Assembly (NCBI GenBank): GCA_026419785.1
Contig: JAODTK010005866.1
Coordinates: 1 to 64,000 of the forward strand
From: Sclerodactyla briareus
Lineage: Eukaryota; Echinodermata; Holothuroidea; Dendrochirotida; Sclerodactylidae
Direction of reading: 5' to 3'
DNA length: 64,000 bases
Shown here piece after piece: positions 48,066 to 59,775 of the stretch (the stretch's first letter is position 1; the number at the start of each line of letters is the position of its first letter). The notes under the pieces were generated by a model. The model made no database searches. It saw nothing but the letters and a program-made list of their open reading frames with translations, and was not told the origin of the DNA. The translations under genes were made by a program, and so were the position numbers.

Positions 48066-48984
48066 CTCACGATTTTGGGTGTGGATTTGCGCCCACCCAT
48101 GCAGAAAATGTGTCCCATTGCCTTCGGAAGTTGGAATCATAAGTTGAGCGTAACTCTGGGTAATCATAAATTCCATTTTTCAAAGCCTGTTTCCGACATC
48201 CTAGTGCACTATGTATAGGCCTAGTGTAGAGCGCCCCATGACATTTTGGTGCTGAAACCGCAGATATACACTTTTTAACTTACCGAATGAAATGTATTTA
48301 CTTCTGGTCAGCTGTATAATGTCATGACAAACTTCTGGAGCACACACCCACTACTTGTTTATAAATGAACCCGCGCCCATCGTACCGTATGCCGACCTGT
48401 AACAATTGTCACTGCACAACCACCCGTCCTTTCCCCCGTTATGTATTCGAACCCCCGATCGAGATTGAAAAGCACAAGCTAGACCGAAAGCTGAAGAAAA
48501 TCACCTTCTGGGTTCTCGACCCTAAAAGGTTGGGCCTAATTTTTCTCACTAATGTTTAAAATGTTGTATGGATGTTATTGTTATGTAAGGCTCAGAATGC
48601 ATCCAGATCCTCTAAATTGTCATTTTCAGTACAAGTTAAACGTGCATGGCAATTCTCTGGCTACGCAATCCGATGTTTCAACAGTGCCGTGTCCTTCGCA
48701 TTCACACGATACGTATGTCTATAGGACCTATTCCCGAATCGACACCGCGATTTCCGCGATGTCACTTAGCTGTTCCAGGTCCGAACTTCTGCCACGTTTT
48801 CATTCTAACTGGTTTCTTCCACTGGACGGTTTTTCAAATACATGTTTACCTCATAGGTGCCTACTTGACCACTTGAATCGGGCAAACGGTCAACTTCGTT
48901 AATCACATTGAATTGTGTTTGTTTTTACCATTAGTCCCTGTTTCTGGCCTTGGATACCTATATTCATTTTTAACTCATCCAGCT
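48066..48984. other. No gene recognised
   Basis: Plus-strand open frames (48,365-48,559; 48,552-48,902; 48,646-48,876) overlap and lack motifs. Nothing else is supported. Confidence 0.4.
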
Positions 48985-49333
48985 CCCCTTAGATCTGGCG
49001 CAGGCGCTATCTACGAGGGGGTGGCTAGGGTCATTTTCCCGCCATTTTGTTTTATGAGGCCCCCCCACAAAAAAAGAGATATAAAAAAATAATAGTGTTA
49101 TATTAATAAATAAGACATTATCCAGGCTCTTTTGCAGCTGGGACAGGCCCTTTCTGGTGATCTTAGGGCTTCCTTAAAAAAACTACTACGCTACGCGCCA
49201 ACCGTGGTGGCGCTCGCTTAGATAGTCACAGAAAAATTTGCCAAAAATGATCAGAAATACTCGCCTGACCTGTCGCCCACCTGATCGACTGCCCGCCCCC
49301 CCCTCCGGTGGTCGGCTAGATCCGCCCTTGTCT
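48985..49333 (-). mobile_element. Relative of the 57.3-kb hAT-type element (partial)
   Basis: On the minus strand it starts CAAGGGCGGATCTAGCC and carries a G run and GCGAGCGCCACCACGG/TTGGCGCGTAGCG. The last matches TAGCGCCACCATTGGTTGGC/GCGAAGCG at 57,328-57,360. It shares the inner GCGCC/GGCGC hairpin and G run. The far end was not located. Confidence 0.55.
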
Positions 49334-49404
49334 CATGTGACTTTCAGCTAACAGACAAGAGAAAATTCGATCATGAACCATTTATTCCTTTGCTATGATG
49401 TTTT

Positions 49405-49495
49405 CAATTCATCGCCTCGCTTCTAAGCCTCTACGATGATGTCATCATCGGTCCCCAATCACATTCAGACCGGACACTACCCTCGTTTTACGCCC
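49405..49495 (-). mobile_element. TGACGTCA-type MITE, diverged copy
   Basis: GCCTCGCTTCTAAGCCTC, CGATGATGTCATCATCG and ACTACCCTCGTTTTAC match the reverse complement of the left half of the element at 23,943. The central site is TGATGTCA instead of TGACGTCA. Confidence 0.6.
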
Positions 49496-51377
49496 TGCAT
49501 GGGGACCTCGTGTATTAGTTTCTCAATTTCATTCTCATCATGCTCTCTTCCTCAATCGTCAGCAGGTTATATTCTTTCTTTCTCAATTTTATCTCATGCT
49601 CCCAAGCACTTACCTCCGAACTACGTTAGCCTAAATACAGCTCAAATCATCAGAACTGTTCATTTTTGACGCACACACTATTGAGGTGGACTCAATCTGA
49701 ATAACACTTGCCCATACCTTCATAGAACCATAAGTAGGCTATGATGATCCCCGTCGCGTGGCATGTAACTGAAAACAACAGCCTAGTTTTTCGGAAAAAC
49801 CAGAATTTACAGCCTTCATTGCGGGGTGGTCAAGGGCGAGTTATATGGGTGATTAAAATGACAGCTAGTGTACGTTAATTAGGAAGGACCTATCCGCGGT
49901 GTCTCACTCTTCAACAGAACACCCGTCATTGCTGGTTGGAGAAAAGGTTGCGATCCGAATGTTGGCATACATGTCATGATCGCCTTTGTGATGAGGCATC
50001 GTGTTATATTAAGTTTGTGAACCAGAAGTGTGAACGAGGATCCATCACATGCTACTACGACAGGAAGTTACTGGTCATGTTGTCGAGTGACTATCAGTTA
50101 AATAGTTATAACTTGGAGCATTTTACTGCACCCATAATTTTATCCTCACCGAAATTTGCCCTCCCCAACTCTTCAAGTGTGGTTAAAGGCCAGCCTCTTC
50201 ACACGATGCCTTTTTTGCCTGGAGGGCCTTCAGTTTTTGCTTAATAATACAGAGAATGTGTCGCTGTAAGCTTGAATGGGAGAATCTGCTAAGATGTTTG
50301 GTGGTGAGATAATGCCTTACCCTAAAGGGAATGCATCCTCTCACCTAATGAGAGGGTTCTATTTCCATTTTCATAAATACCATGTTTTGTGATGTTAAGA
50401 ACAAACTTAAATCATTATATCCTTAAATATTTTTCTTAGGTATTTAAAAGCAACCAATCGAAATTTGGGGTTTCTCACGTGGAAAGTAAATGTTCTGCTG
50501 ACGTTACATTGTCCGCCGAAAACTCTATTAGATTTTCTAAAAAAAACCGAACTAAATCAGCTTTGTTGTGATTTTTCTTACATTACTGAAATAATTGAAA
50601 AGACAAGCAACATATTTTTTACTGGTGCGACACAATGGAAAGTTTGTTCAGCCTGTAGGTGACTCCACAGCAAAGATTATAGCGTAGGCATAGACTGTAT
50701 GTATGTAGGCTTTCAATCAACTTTTGTCACTCATTTGCTGACGTGCAAACCCTACATCCTGTTTTCACAATGGACAGTGATGTAACAACATTATGGCCAG
50801 TTACAACCTTATGCAAGTACATACACGCCAGCCTATTCCATGTTACTCACAACTTCTATTCTACTACACACATTACAATATTAGTCCTAAGTAAGCTTCG
50901 CGAATGAATTGGGCTGCATAGTGTTTAGGCCTATTTTTATTCTTGCGGCGACTGTGTAACCGTAACTTGTAGATTTGCAATGTGAATTTTTATTTCGCCT
51001 AGGCTAGGCGGCAAGCTGAGAGGGCCTAACAGTTAGGCTATACCTAAGCCTGAGGTCGAGCCTTCACTTTCCAGGCCTCTTGGTCAGTAACCACCGTAAT
51101 CTAACGCATACAATATACTATTTACCACCGCTTCATAAGTCCGAGAACTTGCAAGAGACGTGCAAGTCACGTTCTGTTGAAGCGTGCGGTATTGTAACGC
51201 ACATGTCCGGTAATGCCTTCGACTCTCGATGTACAACACAAGCGCAGTCATGATGCATAGCATGCGCCCCACGGACGATGTCGTGCAAGCCTAACGACTG
51301 TGGCAAGTCGTGGCAATTTGTGCTGTCCTTTCCCTTTACCACCCGGTGTTCTTCAAAAGTCTTCGAACAAGTCCGAC

Positions 51378-51472
51378 TTGTTGTTTGTTTATTGTTTGTT
51401 TGTATTGTTGTTGTTATTGTTGTTGTTTTGTTATTGTGTTGTTGTTTTGTTTGTTATTGTTGTTGTTTCGTC
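51378..51472 (+). repeat. Interrupted (TTG)n tract in arm B
   Basis: TTG/TTTG units with interruptions; counterpart of the CAA tract in arm A. Confidence 0.93.
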
Positions 51473-51509
51473 AATATGACTCGGGTCATAAGTGCTAAGG
51501 ACGTCAGAA

Positions 51510-51574
51510 CGATTACGTAATCGCCCGAAATCCGGGTCATAGGTTATACTGACCTCAGAACGATTACGTAATCG
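51510..51574 (-). promoter_or_regulatory. Paired CGATTACGTAATCG palindromes in arm B
   Basis: Perfect 14-mers at 51,510-51,523 and 51,561-51,574, each next to a degraded TGACGTCA (GACGTCAG, TGACCTCA). Conserved in place with arm A. Function inferred only from known bZIP consensus sites. Confidence 0.5.
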
Positions 51575-51911
51575 CCCGTAACTCCTAATTCCGGCAAAAT
51601 AAAGCGCCTGCCGAAATATTTCCATGATTTCTTAGTCCCTCAAAAATATGAGGTATTCCGTGCGTTCAACGCCATCAGGCGGCTGTAACAAAGATAAAAT
51701 GGCGTTTAAAACCATTACCGTCGATCAGGCTACTAACAATTAGAATTGTTCCATCAAAGCTTTCCTGTGTGTTGCCACCTACGGTGGATTTCCGGAACTT
51801 TGCGTCTAGGAGAAATGAGGCCTACATGAGTTTACTGCCATGAGACAACCTTTGAATTTGCTCCGTACGACTTCACATAGTGCCTGTATCACTTAGCATG
51901 CATTGATAACA

Positions 51912-52058
51912 CACTCTAAAAAATGTTGGGTACAAATACCACTGAGCAGTTTGTTTCACCCAGTTGGGTGAAGTTCACCCATTTTTAGTAAATGTTTATC
52001 CAGGTTGGGTAAAACAAATTGCCCAGGTGGTGTTCGTACCCAATATTTTTTCAGAGTG
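51912..52058. mobile_element. Palindromic MITE, CACTCTAAAAAAT terminus, 147 bp
   Basis: Left CACTCTAAAAAATGTTGGGT faces right ACCCAATATTTTTTCAGAGTG, and the arms continue for about 50 bp through GTTTCACCCA/TGGGTAAAAC. CA is on both sides, compatible with a 2-bp duplication. It shares its terminal 13 bases with the 229-bp element at 13,056 but differs inside, so they may be two families moved by the same transposase type. A hAT-like start CAGTGGCGTGCG lies 5 bp to its right (52,063). Confidence 0.88.
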
Positions 52059-55000
52059 CATGCAGTGGCGTGCGTGAAGGCCCCATCCACTCTGGGTTAA
52101 GTACTTTATGAAGACTTAAGGAATTCTGTTGAGACCAAATTGGGGTCAGCCATTAGTTTGCGGGTCAAGGTGGGTAGTGAAGCTTTGATTTTGTCACGAT
52201 GAAATGTACAATACTGCGTCCTACTGTCCATTGATAAATCTACAAATACAAATCTAAACTGATAAAATTGCACTCAATCAATTGCAAACATAAGAGAAAT
52301 ACTTTCTGGAAATCTATCCTGAACGATGATAATGAAGAGACTTCACAAACACTTGTGTGCATGCATGTAGCTTATGTGGCTATCTGTAAGCGTTTGCGCT
52401 ACGTTCATAATAGTTGCTTCAATCACTGTCACAAAGACGCAAAGTTGTAAATAGTACAGCAAGGAAACTCGACAGAGATTTGCATAATGTTGGTTGTGCG
52501 TTGTGAGGAGAGGCATTTACAACCAACTTGTACGGCCTCCAAATTTCAAACTTGTTCGATATTGAATCGTGGCCTCGACGGAAAAAAGGTGGGCAAGATT
52601 GACAAGCTATTACTGCATTCCTGATAATACCCAGGAAATCTAGCAGTATTGTCTGACCTCCAAGTTCTGACGTAACTTTGATATCCGCCTTGGCTTGTTG
52701 AAGTAATCCTTTTCTCCGTGGTTTAGTGTAGGCCTTCTGGGTTTATTTGTTTAAGGAGGAATGTGGATCAGCCGTATGGCAGTAAGACTACGCAATGAAC
52801 ATACCAGCCTATAATCTTTCATTGAGTCAGAGCATACGTGAGAGAAGACAGCATAGCCAGGTATATTTCACCTGTTACAGTCAGGTGGCACACACACACA
52901 CACACACACACGCACCATGACACACAGACGCACATAATACACCCACGCGCACATACCTTCACACATTTACTGATATGACTTCATAAATTCTCTGACTTTC
53001 TCAAGTAATTAAAACGACCAAAGTGTTGGCATGGAAAAAAGACGACTCCAAACTGGAATGCTGAAATGTGAAATATTCGTTTGTTGCCCTTCGTAGTGAT
53101 ACCACAGCAAAACAGGCAAAGTCATTCGCGCCTTGTTCTTAGACCATATTCTCATGCTCACAGAATTGAAACGATTCGTACACGTATGGCTGCGTTACCA
53201 GAAAATTGACGCTATTTTGCCATACCGTCGTCGGAACCCTGCAGCAGTTGTTTTATTCCAGATAACACTGGATGGTGTTGAGTGATATACGGTATTAGAT
53301 CTATCAAATGAGAAATGCAGCCATTGAGATTGTGGGGATATCCTATTCGAAACCTTAACTTTCATTCCACATGACTACATCATCATTCCGAACGTGATTG
53401 TCTGCAATCTCACTTGTAGGTTAAATAAATACTAGACTGCTAGAAATATTTTGAAACCGTGATATACGTGGGTGGGAAGGTTGCCGTAGGCCTATAAAAA
53501 AACAAAAAACAAAGCAGGATCACGTGGACAGAATTATTGTAACTTATCACACTGACTGACTGGAAAGAAAGAGCTCTATTGCGAATACTATGGATATGAA
53601 CGGCATATATCTGCGGATACAATTACGGAGCCTTATATTCATTAATGTAAAACATGTACCGCATCTCGCATCAAGGAAATTTCGTTTGCATGTCGTCACG
53701 ACCAAAAATCTCAATTATCTATGATAAGTCAATACAATATCAATTTGGTTCCCAAGATACCGAGAGACAGTTTCGTGGTGACCGTCATGCATCAGTACCG
53801 TCTATGTTTTGACAACTGTGCGGAGCGATATCGGTTCTTTAATACTCCCTGCATTTGAATATGTGCTAGAGATATCACGGTTTAACTCATCATTCGTAAC
53901 GTCAGTTTGATGATTACATGATCGACTGCATACTAACAGTCCCTTTAAATTCCAGTTTCTGAGAGGTAAAATTCAGAAATTAAAAATTGTCGAAAGAGAG
54001 AATCAAGAGAAAATAATTTATTCTGTCATCACTCTTGACTGTAACATATCTAAAATGCCATTTAAGTATCGCCCTCACATTTCATATTGACTACATATTA
54101 AATCATATACATTTTGTCTACCTCAAGAACCCCTCAATCAGTCTTTCCGATCTTCGCAGCTGCAGTCCTATGCTGATTGTCTGCTATTCTGACAATAGAA
54201 TAGCTCACCCGATAAGACGTTGTAGGCTGCTCAGCACAGGCTGATTATAACCAATAAGAGTGCACGTATGGTAGTGATGTCGAAGAGCATTGGTTCCAAG
54301 CTCTCAAGATCTCCTGTATGGATCTAATGGCATTCCTCTCGTTACCATTGGAGTCGTCCAACTTCCAAGTAACTATTCGAACACAGAAACCGAGTTAGTC
54401 ATTATCCGCTATATGAGTAGTATTCGTTTGTCGAATGCCGCATAATGGAAGAATTTTAGTCATCCCTCATTTGGAATTTATATTCATTTATAATTCGAAA
54501 TTGGGGATAACTTTACGACACAATATTCGAGCTGCATGGTTCAACTAGCGGCCACAAGTTTTTTCTTTTGTACCACTCCGCACCCTATGCGAAGGGCCAT
54601 GTCACGCACAGAGGCAGTGGCACAACGGTAATTTATAAGCATATTTTAGCGGCTGCCTATACTGTACAATATTTATGAGAGTATGTGATTTATGCAAAAT
54701 ATAAACGCCAGGCAACATGTTATGGACAAGCATTACAAAAATCGACAGTCAAAGTTCCCACAATCAATTGTATAAACAATGTCCACAGTTAATCGATAAC
54801 AAGAGTCTCCCAATACTTCATATCTTGGATATTCATCAAACAAGCTCCGTTTGAATACTGCAATATCTGACGTAGGTCTGTCAATTCTATCACCAGTACT
54901 AACAATACTGATTTATTATTATCCTAATAAGCTTGGTGTCATTCCAGTTCAATGTTTATTGCATTGTCTGTTTGTTGTCAGTGGAGAAATAAATATCAAC

Positions 55001-55184
55001 AAGATGACAGGAACCTTATAGGCCTACATGCCAATGACAGCTTATCATATTATATCAGGACTTTATTGAAAATGTTTTTGTACTTTGTTGAACCCAAAAC
55101 CTCTGCATGGCACCTTGATTAAAATAATCCGTAACGTCTTTAATGTCCAATAGGATAGATTCGGTCAGGAATAAATGGGGTACA
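52059..55184. other. No gene recognised; (CA)n at about 52,888-52,914
   Basis: Apart from the CA tract this is AT-rich sequence with short open frames only (52,268-52,450; 53,440-53,622; 54,035-54,244). None has a motif I recognise. Confidence 0.45.
52888..52914 (+). repeat. (CA)n microsatellite
   Basis: About 12 uninterrupted CA units. Confidence 0.95.
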
Positions 55185-55760
55185 GCCAGGCGAGAAAACG
55201 AACGAAATTGAAGGACAACTGCATGATAAATCATAAAGAGGCTGATATATTAGCTGAAGAAAAAAAAACTGAATGTGTCCAGTCCAACCGCGAAAGTTTT
55301 TCCCCATACGCTTTCTGGCGTTACGAAGTTAAAATCCTTTGAGTTTGTGCATGTGTATTGCGCAAGATCGAAACGCATCCCATCATGCATGATGTCAAAT
55401 TGCACATAACCCGGCAAACAATCTTTGTTTCTATTGGAATTCACACAATGCTTTCACTTTGAAAAAAAGCATTCAGTTTATGGGAGAGGTATTGCTTAGT
55501 GGGTTGGTAGGTGTTGACGGTTACTTGGTGGAGAGAAGGACACAGAACTTCTGCCCAAATGTGACTTTTCAGCAAAATGAAACAATGAAATACATAGACT
55601 ACTTCCCTGTGTTGGCCAGGTGTGACGTTCATGCGGTTATTGCGCATTTGGGATTTCGTCCCCAATTTCTCTGCATAATTGAGTTGATAGTCAAGCCTGC
55701 AGTTGTCCTTAATTTTGATAATTAAATCCCGTCCCATTGCATCAGCAGTTCGGAAGCTAT
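55185..55760 (-). repeat. Dispersed repeat family R1, copy b
   Basis: Reverse-complement counterpart of 8,998-9,625 (blocks listed there). A 112-codon minus-strand open frame (55,779-55,441) and an 88-codon plus-strand frame overlap here. Neither is conserved intact in copy a, and I recognise no domain. Confidence 0.8.
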
Positions 55761-56539
55761 TATAACTGAAGTGTTCCATACACCCAGTGAAAGCCTTGCT
55801 TCTGGTTGTATGCGTCTACCAGAACATAGTTGGTACAACCCCGTTTACGAGGACGGAAACATCTGATCAGAAGTTGTGAGCTTAAAAATTCAAAAAGTTG
55901 GTTTTCGCACTTGATTCGCTAATTCTTCGATTGATAAAACCAATAACATACGATTTGACTGTTAACAATCCGGACACACACCCGGTGGCTGATTAGAATA
56001 GGCTGTCTGAGATATGTTTGCACCAAAGATTGTTTATCCTGGAAATGAATTACACGCTCTCAATGAGTTATTCTTTTGACTGTCGAGTCAGTTAAAGAGC
56101 TACCACATTGTCCCGATTGGTGGTTACCTAGTTTTGTGAGTATTGTACGACGTACCTACTCGAACAGTACACTAGAGTCATATTACACAAGCGAGTTCCC
56201 GGGTTGTTCAGTGAGTTGCCGTTCAAGATTGAAAATGACCCACAACACAGGAATAATAATAGATATAATAAGAATAATAATAATAATAAAATAATAATAA
56301 TAATATAATAATAATAATAATAATAATAATATGAAGTACCTCACAGATTTCTGTTGGTTTGAAGCGCATGGGTTAATTTGGAACCACAGCTAAGTCATCA
56401 TGTATTCGAGCTCCTTCGACTTTTGTCTGCTCTACCCGGTAATTACCAAAATCATCGACTCCGAAAGAACCACCATAACTAATGTAACCGGCTATTGCCG
56501 TAGACAGGCGTGACGTCATCACAGCAATCTTTTCATTTC
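55761..56539. other. No gene recognised; contains (TAA)n
   Basis: The (AAT/TAA)n microsatellite at about 56,253-56,332 is the main feature. The rest is AT-rich. Confidence 0.45.
56253..56332 (+). repeat. (TAA)n microsatellite
   Basis: TAA/AAT units with a few AAATA slips. Confidence 0.95.
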
Positions 56540-56900
56540 ACAAAATTTGTTATTGATTAACCGAGTGGATAGCATCAAAAATAGAAGACTACGATGGGTG
56601 GTCATCTGATGAGGCTTCCAGCCGAACACCCGGCGACAAGTCTTTAGAAGAGGCGCTTCAAAGAAAAAAAAAAAAATCCTACCAGAACCAAGAGGAAGAC
56701 CAATAATCAACCTGGTGGCAGCAGAGTTAACCAAGACCCACAATCAAAATTGGACAAGATCTGTATCTCGATCGGCCGCGCTAGCAGCAATTAAAGTGAC
56801 AGAAATATTTGGAGAGCATCAGCCAGTGGTAATGCGCATTGCGACAAAAACGGCCCCAATAGCGTGCCAGACGACGACGAAGCCGACGCATGCTATCATA
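56540..56900 (+). pseudogene. C-terminal end of a non-LTR retrotransposon reverse transcriptase
   Basis: The plus strand gives IKNRRLRWVV; a shifted frame then gives GHLMRLPAEHPATSL. After an A13 tract (56,662-56,674) it reads ILPEPRGRPIINLVAAELTK and then HNQNWTRSVSRSAALAAI. This is the RRLRWFGHVxRLP, xxRGRPxxxWxxxV, DRxxWR order of LINE ORF2 tails. Frameshifts at the RRLRW/GHL junction and at the A tract, plus stops, mark it as dead. The overlapping minus-strand open frame is antisense. Confidence 0.75.
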
Positions 56901-57262
56901 TCAGAACGCTGACTGCGCGCAACGTGAACAATGCTACTTGCTTTTATATGATGTGCGTGATCTCCTTTACACACAGCTATCCTGAGACTGTTAGATTATG
57001 ATTTTTTGTTTGTTTTTTTACGAAGGAGTTAGTCCGATTTACATGGAACCCGGGTGGTCCCGAAACATGGCAATGATTTCTAGTCAACCATAGTTCAAAA
57101 TTGTGGTTTTCCGAGATTTTTGTTATTTTATCGGATTCAACGAAACTCAAAGATGTGGACGGTTGTTAGCCCTAAACAATATGAAGGTAATTTCAAGGCA
57201 AAACATTTGCATATTTCTCTAACATTCCTTTAACATTGCCGTATCTAAACGAAACTCAGAAA
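56901..57262. other. No gene recognised
   Basis: AT-rich flank of the hAT-type element. Nothing else is supported. Confidence 0.4.
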
Positions 57263-57270
57263 AATGTGGG

Positions 57271-58284
57271 CAGGCGCGGCGAAATGTAATTTGTATTGGG
57301 GGGGGGGGCTAATGTGACTGTTTACTTTCTAAGCGTAGCGCCACCATTGGTTGGCGCGAAGCGTAAATAAAATTTTTTGGGTTTCCAGGCCCCATAGATG
57401 GCCGGAAACGGCATTTGCGAGTGGCCTGTGCTACAAATATCTAGGCATAAACTACAGGTCTCATGTGTGAAAATGCATGAATATCAAGAACAAATCAGAA
57501 AAAAATGCAATTTGAATATAAGTTTTAATTACAAGTTGAATGAAAAATGTCAATCCGTACAGGTGGTATTTCATTTGATCCAGCCTATTGACCATTTATG
57601 TTAAAAAAAACTTTCAAGTATTTGTACGTGTCACAGGTTGAGATTCGCTGTCGTTTCCGTGAACGTATAGCTATGCCCATTTGCATATATTTAAGCAATA
57701 TGTTCAACAAACACATTTGAAATTGCAAAATTGAAGTTGACCGACCAAAGTAATCCTTACACTGTCGCGGATGAGGGATCCCACCGAAATTTTTGTTCTT
57801 TAAATTTGGTATGCCTTTCGTGAAGGATTACAAGCCTACCAACTTACCGTACATCAACTACATACCATTTTTCAAAATGGATACTTTTCATCATAGTTAC
57901 TTAATTTTTAATTATTCTTAGCTCATCTGAAGAATGAAGCACATGCTGAGTAGGAACATGTTTTGTCTTGAATTAATTCGAAATGAGCTTCAGTTCGTTA
58001 ATCCCGTAACAAGGCATATTACCAGCGAAACAAATACAAGGAAATAATACGGCACCACTGTGTTCATAAATGCGAGCCTAATAACACCGAAGTGTACAAT
58101 TTTTAAATTATTTAATGACCATCTGACTTAGGTCATATTTAGTAAGTATGTTGAAGGTTTTCTGAACACTCTGCAAAAATTGGGGGGGGGGGGGGGGGGG
58201 GTGGGGGGCTAAACAAGCGTTTGCCCCCTCATTTTTTTCCAATAGGGCTGAGCCCCCCCCCCCCCCCCGGTTCCGCCGCCACTG
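57271..58284. mobile_element. Non-autonomous hAT-type element, 1,014 bp, with 8-bp target-site duplication
   Basis: The ends are CAGGCGCGGCGAAATG on the left and, read inward from the right, CAGTGGCGGCGGAACC. Immediately outside both ends lies the same octamer AATGTGGG (57,263-57,270 and 58,285-58,292). An 8-bp duplication next to CAG...CTG ends is the hAT signature. G/C homopolymers sit just inside (57,298-57,309; 58,182-58,208; 58,253-58,268). A GCGCC...GGCGC hairpin lies at 57,328-57,352. No transposase frame is present; the longest open stretch (57,398-57,604) has no motif. The left terminus is less canonical, so its exact start rests on the duplication. Confidence 0.85.
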
Positions 58285-58292
58285 AATGTGGG

Positions 58293-59239
58293 CTACAGAG
58301 GTTCACAAAGGTAATTTCTGCGAGCATATACACGTCGGCGGTTTACCCGCCTGCACTTGCCTAGTTATTTTGTTGCTAATAGATTACAAAAACGCAACAA
58401 AGATAAATGGAGATACTAATACGTATGCGTGGTATTAGCTTCTTCACAGTTTAGGTTAGTTCCCGTACCCATCGACATGTGGAAACAGCTCAATTAAAAC
58501 CCGCCAAATCTTGTGATATGCCAGATGATTTATCCATTGATACCAGCGAATCAGATATGTTTTACGAAAAACAAAGAAAAGGAAAAAAAAACTATATTGT
58601 ATATGGAATGTATATTCCGAATTCAACCACAAGGCTGTTAGTACTCCCACATGACACATTGCGACACCCGGTGACTGTAATATCTAATAAAATTGAGTTA
58701 AGGAGCTGGAAGGATCGCCAGCCGGATTTAATTTCTATAATAATACTTGATCGACCGCGATCCCTCAGTTCTTGTTTCTAGTTGAAATCTGACAGCTGAA
58801 AGTGGAAAAACGTGACATTCTAGAAATCGCTCTGTTAATTTTACCCATCAAAATAATCCCTCTACGGATATCGAGTTGAAGCATTGACGATATCTTTCTC
58901 ACTGATAGTGATGTATTTAGACTCAAATCACACAAGACCAGTGTTACCTTCTACAACAACATAGAATATAAGTGTAAATTGTATGACATATATCGTAGTA
59001 AATTTGAGGTCCTACTGTTGAAGCGGTTTAACCTGTATGTTGTCTCGAACAGTCGCAGATAGTGAGTAGGTTTAGGCAACTTCTGAAACGTCACCTTTTC
59101 TCTACACAGCTAAAATTTACCAGCTAACATGATGAAATATTACATAGAGCTTCCTCATTATTCGATCCAGCGGGAGTCAATATTCATAATTTACACATAC
59201 CAAATCACGTTAAGGATCTGTGTACGCTACGTTCAATAA
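58293..59239. other. No gene recognised
   Basis: A 100-codon plus-strand open frame (58,479-58,781), polar and Lys/Ser-rich, has no recognisable domain and no splice context that I can defend. Confidence 0.4.
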
Positions 59240-59775
59240 ATACTTACGGAACCACTGCGGTCTTTGACCGATCGGGGCAATCTCCTCCACAATTCCCTCG
59301 ATCTGTCAAGCTTAACATATCTGTACTCGAATTAGAGCAAAAATCGTGACAGTTCTTTTAGGTTCATTTGAAAGACAAACGCGGCCATAATACCAGCAAT
59401 CCTTCAGCTGCATCTTAGATATCCAAATCCATTCAAATGGGGCCATTCGTTCTATACTTCTCTGACACTCGGTAAAAAAAAACCCAATCAAACCTACATA
59501 CAGTTCTTAAAACTCGTACGATTAAGTTTGCTTTACAGCTGTCTACTAGCGGCGGGGATGCGGAGATAACTGGATTTATTTGTGTGTCTGCAAATACGAA
59601 GCTGCTTATTATCTCACATTGATTGAGAGGCAAGATGAACACCGCCTGTCATATTAAACACCCCACGTAAGCTGGTGAACCCATGAAACCTCCGGGCACT
59701 CGTGAAGCAATAATCCAGCAATTATTCAATACACGAATACATTATCATGGCTGTCGACAGGTGAGGCCGCCAGAA
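59240..59775 (-). repeat. Dispersed repeat family R2, copy d (inverted)
   Basis: GCGGTCTTTGACCGAT, GAAAGACAAA and CCAGCAATCCTTCA at 59,260-59,410 match the reverse complement of 11,085-11,345. GGCAAGATGAACACC/GCCTGTCATATTAA and CAGGTGAGGCC at 59,620-59,770 match the reverse complement of 28,900-29,050. This copy joins parts found separately elsewhere, so it best represents the full family. Confidence 0.7.

Larger units (their letters stand above)
49787..51815 (-). repeat. Long inverted repeat, arm B (partner 26,743-28,537)
   Basis: Reverse-complement copy of arm A (blocks listed there), about 2.03 kb. It keeps both CGATTACGTAATCG palindromes (51,510 and 51,561), the TTG tract, the TTAGGCC-rich middle (50,920-51,030) and the modified hairpin at about 50,305. 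It has about 170 bp near the outer end that arm A lacks. A 102-codon plus-strand open frame (49,936-50,244) is not conserved in arm A. Confidence 0.88.

Noticed and set aside
8998-59775. All inverted pairs (R1, R2, R4, long arms) as one giant nested palindrome
   Set aside because: Their midpoints differ by up to about 10 kb and the order is not nested, so they are independent dispersed repeats.
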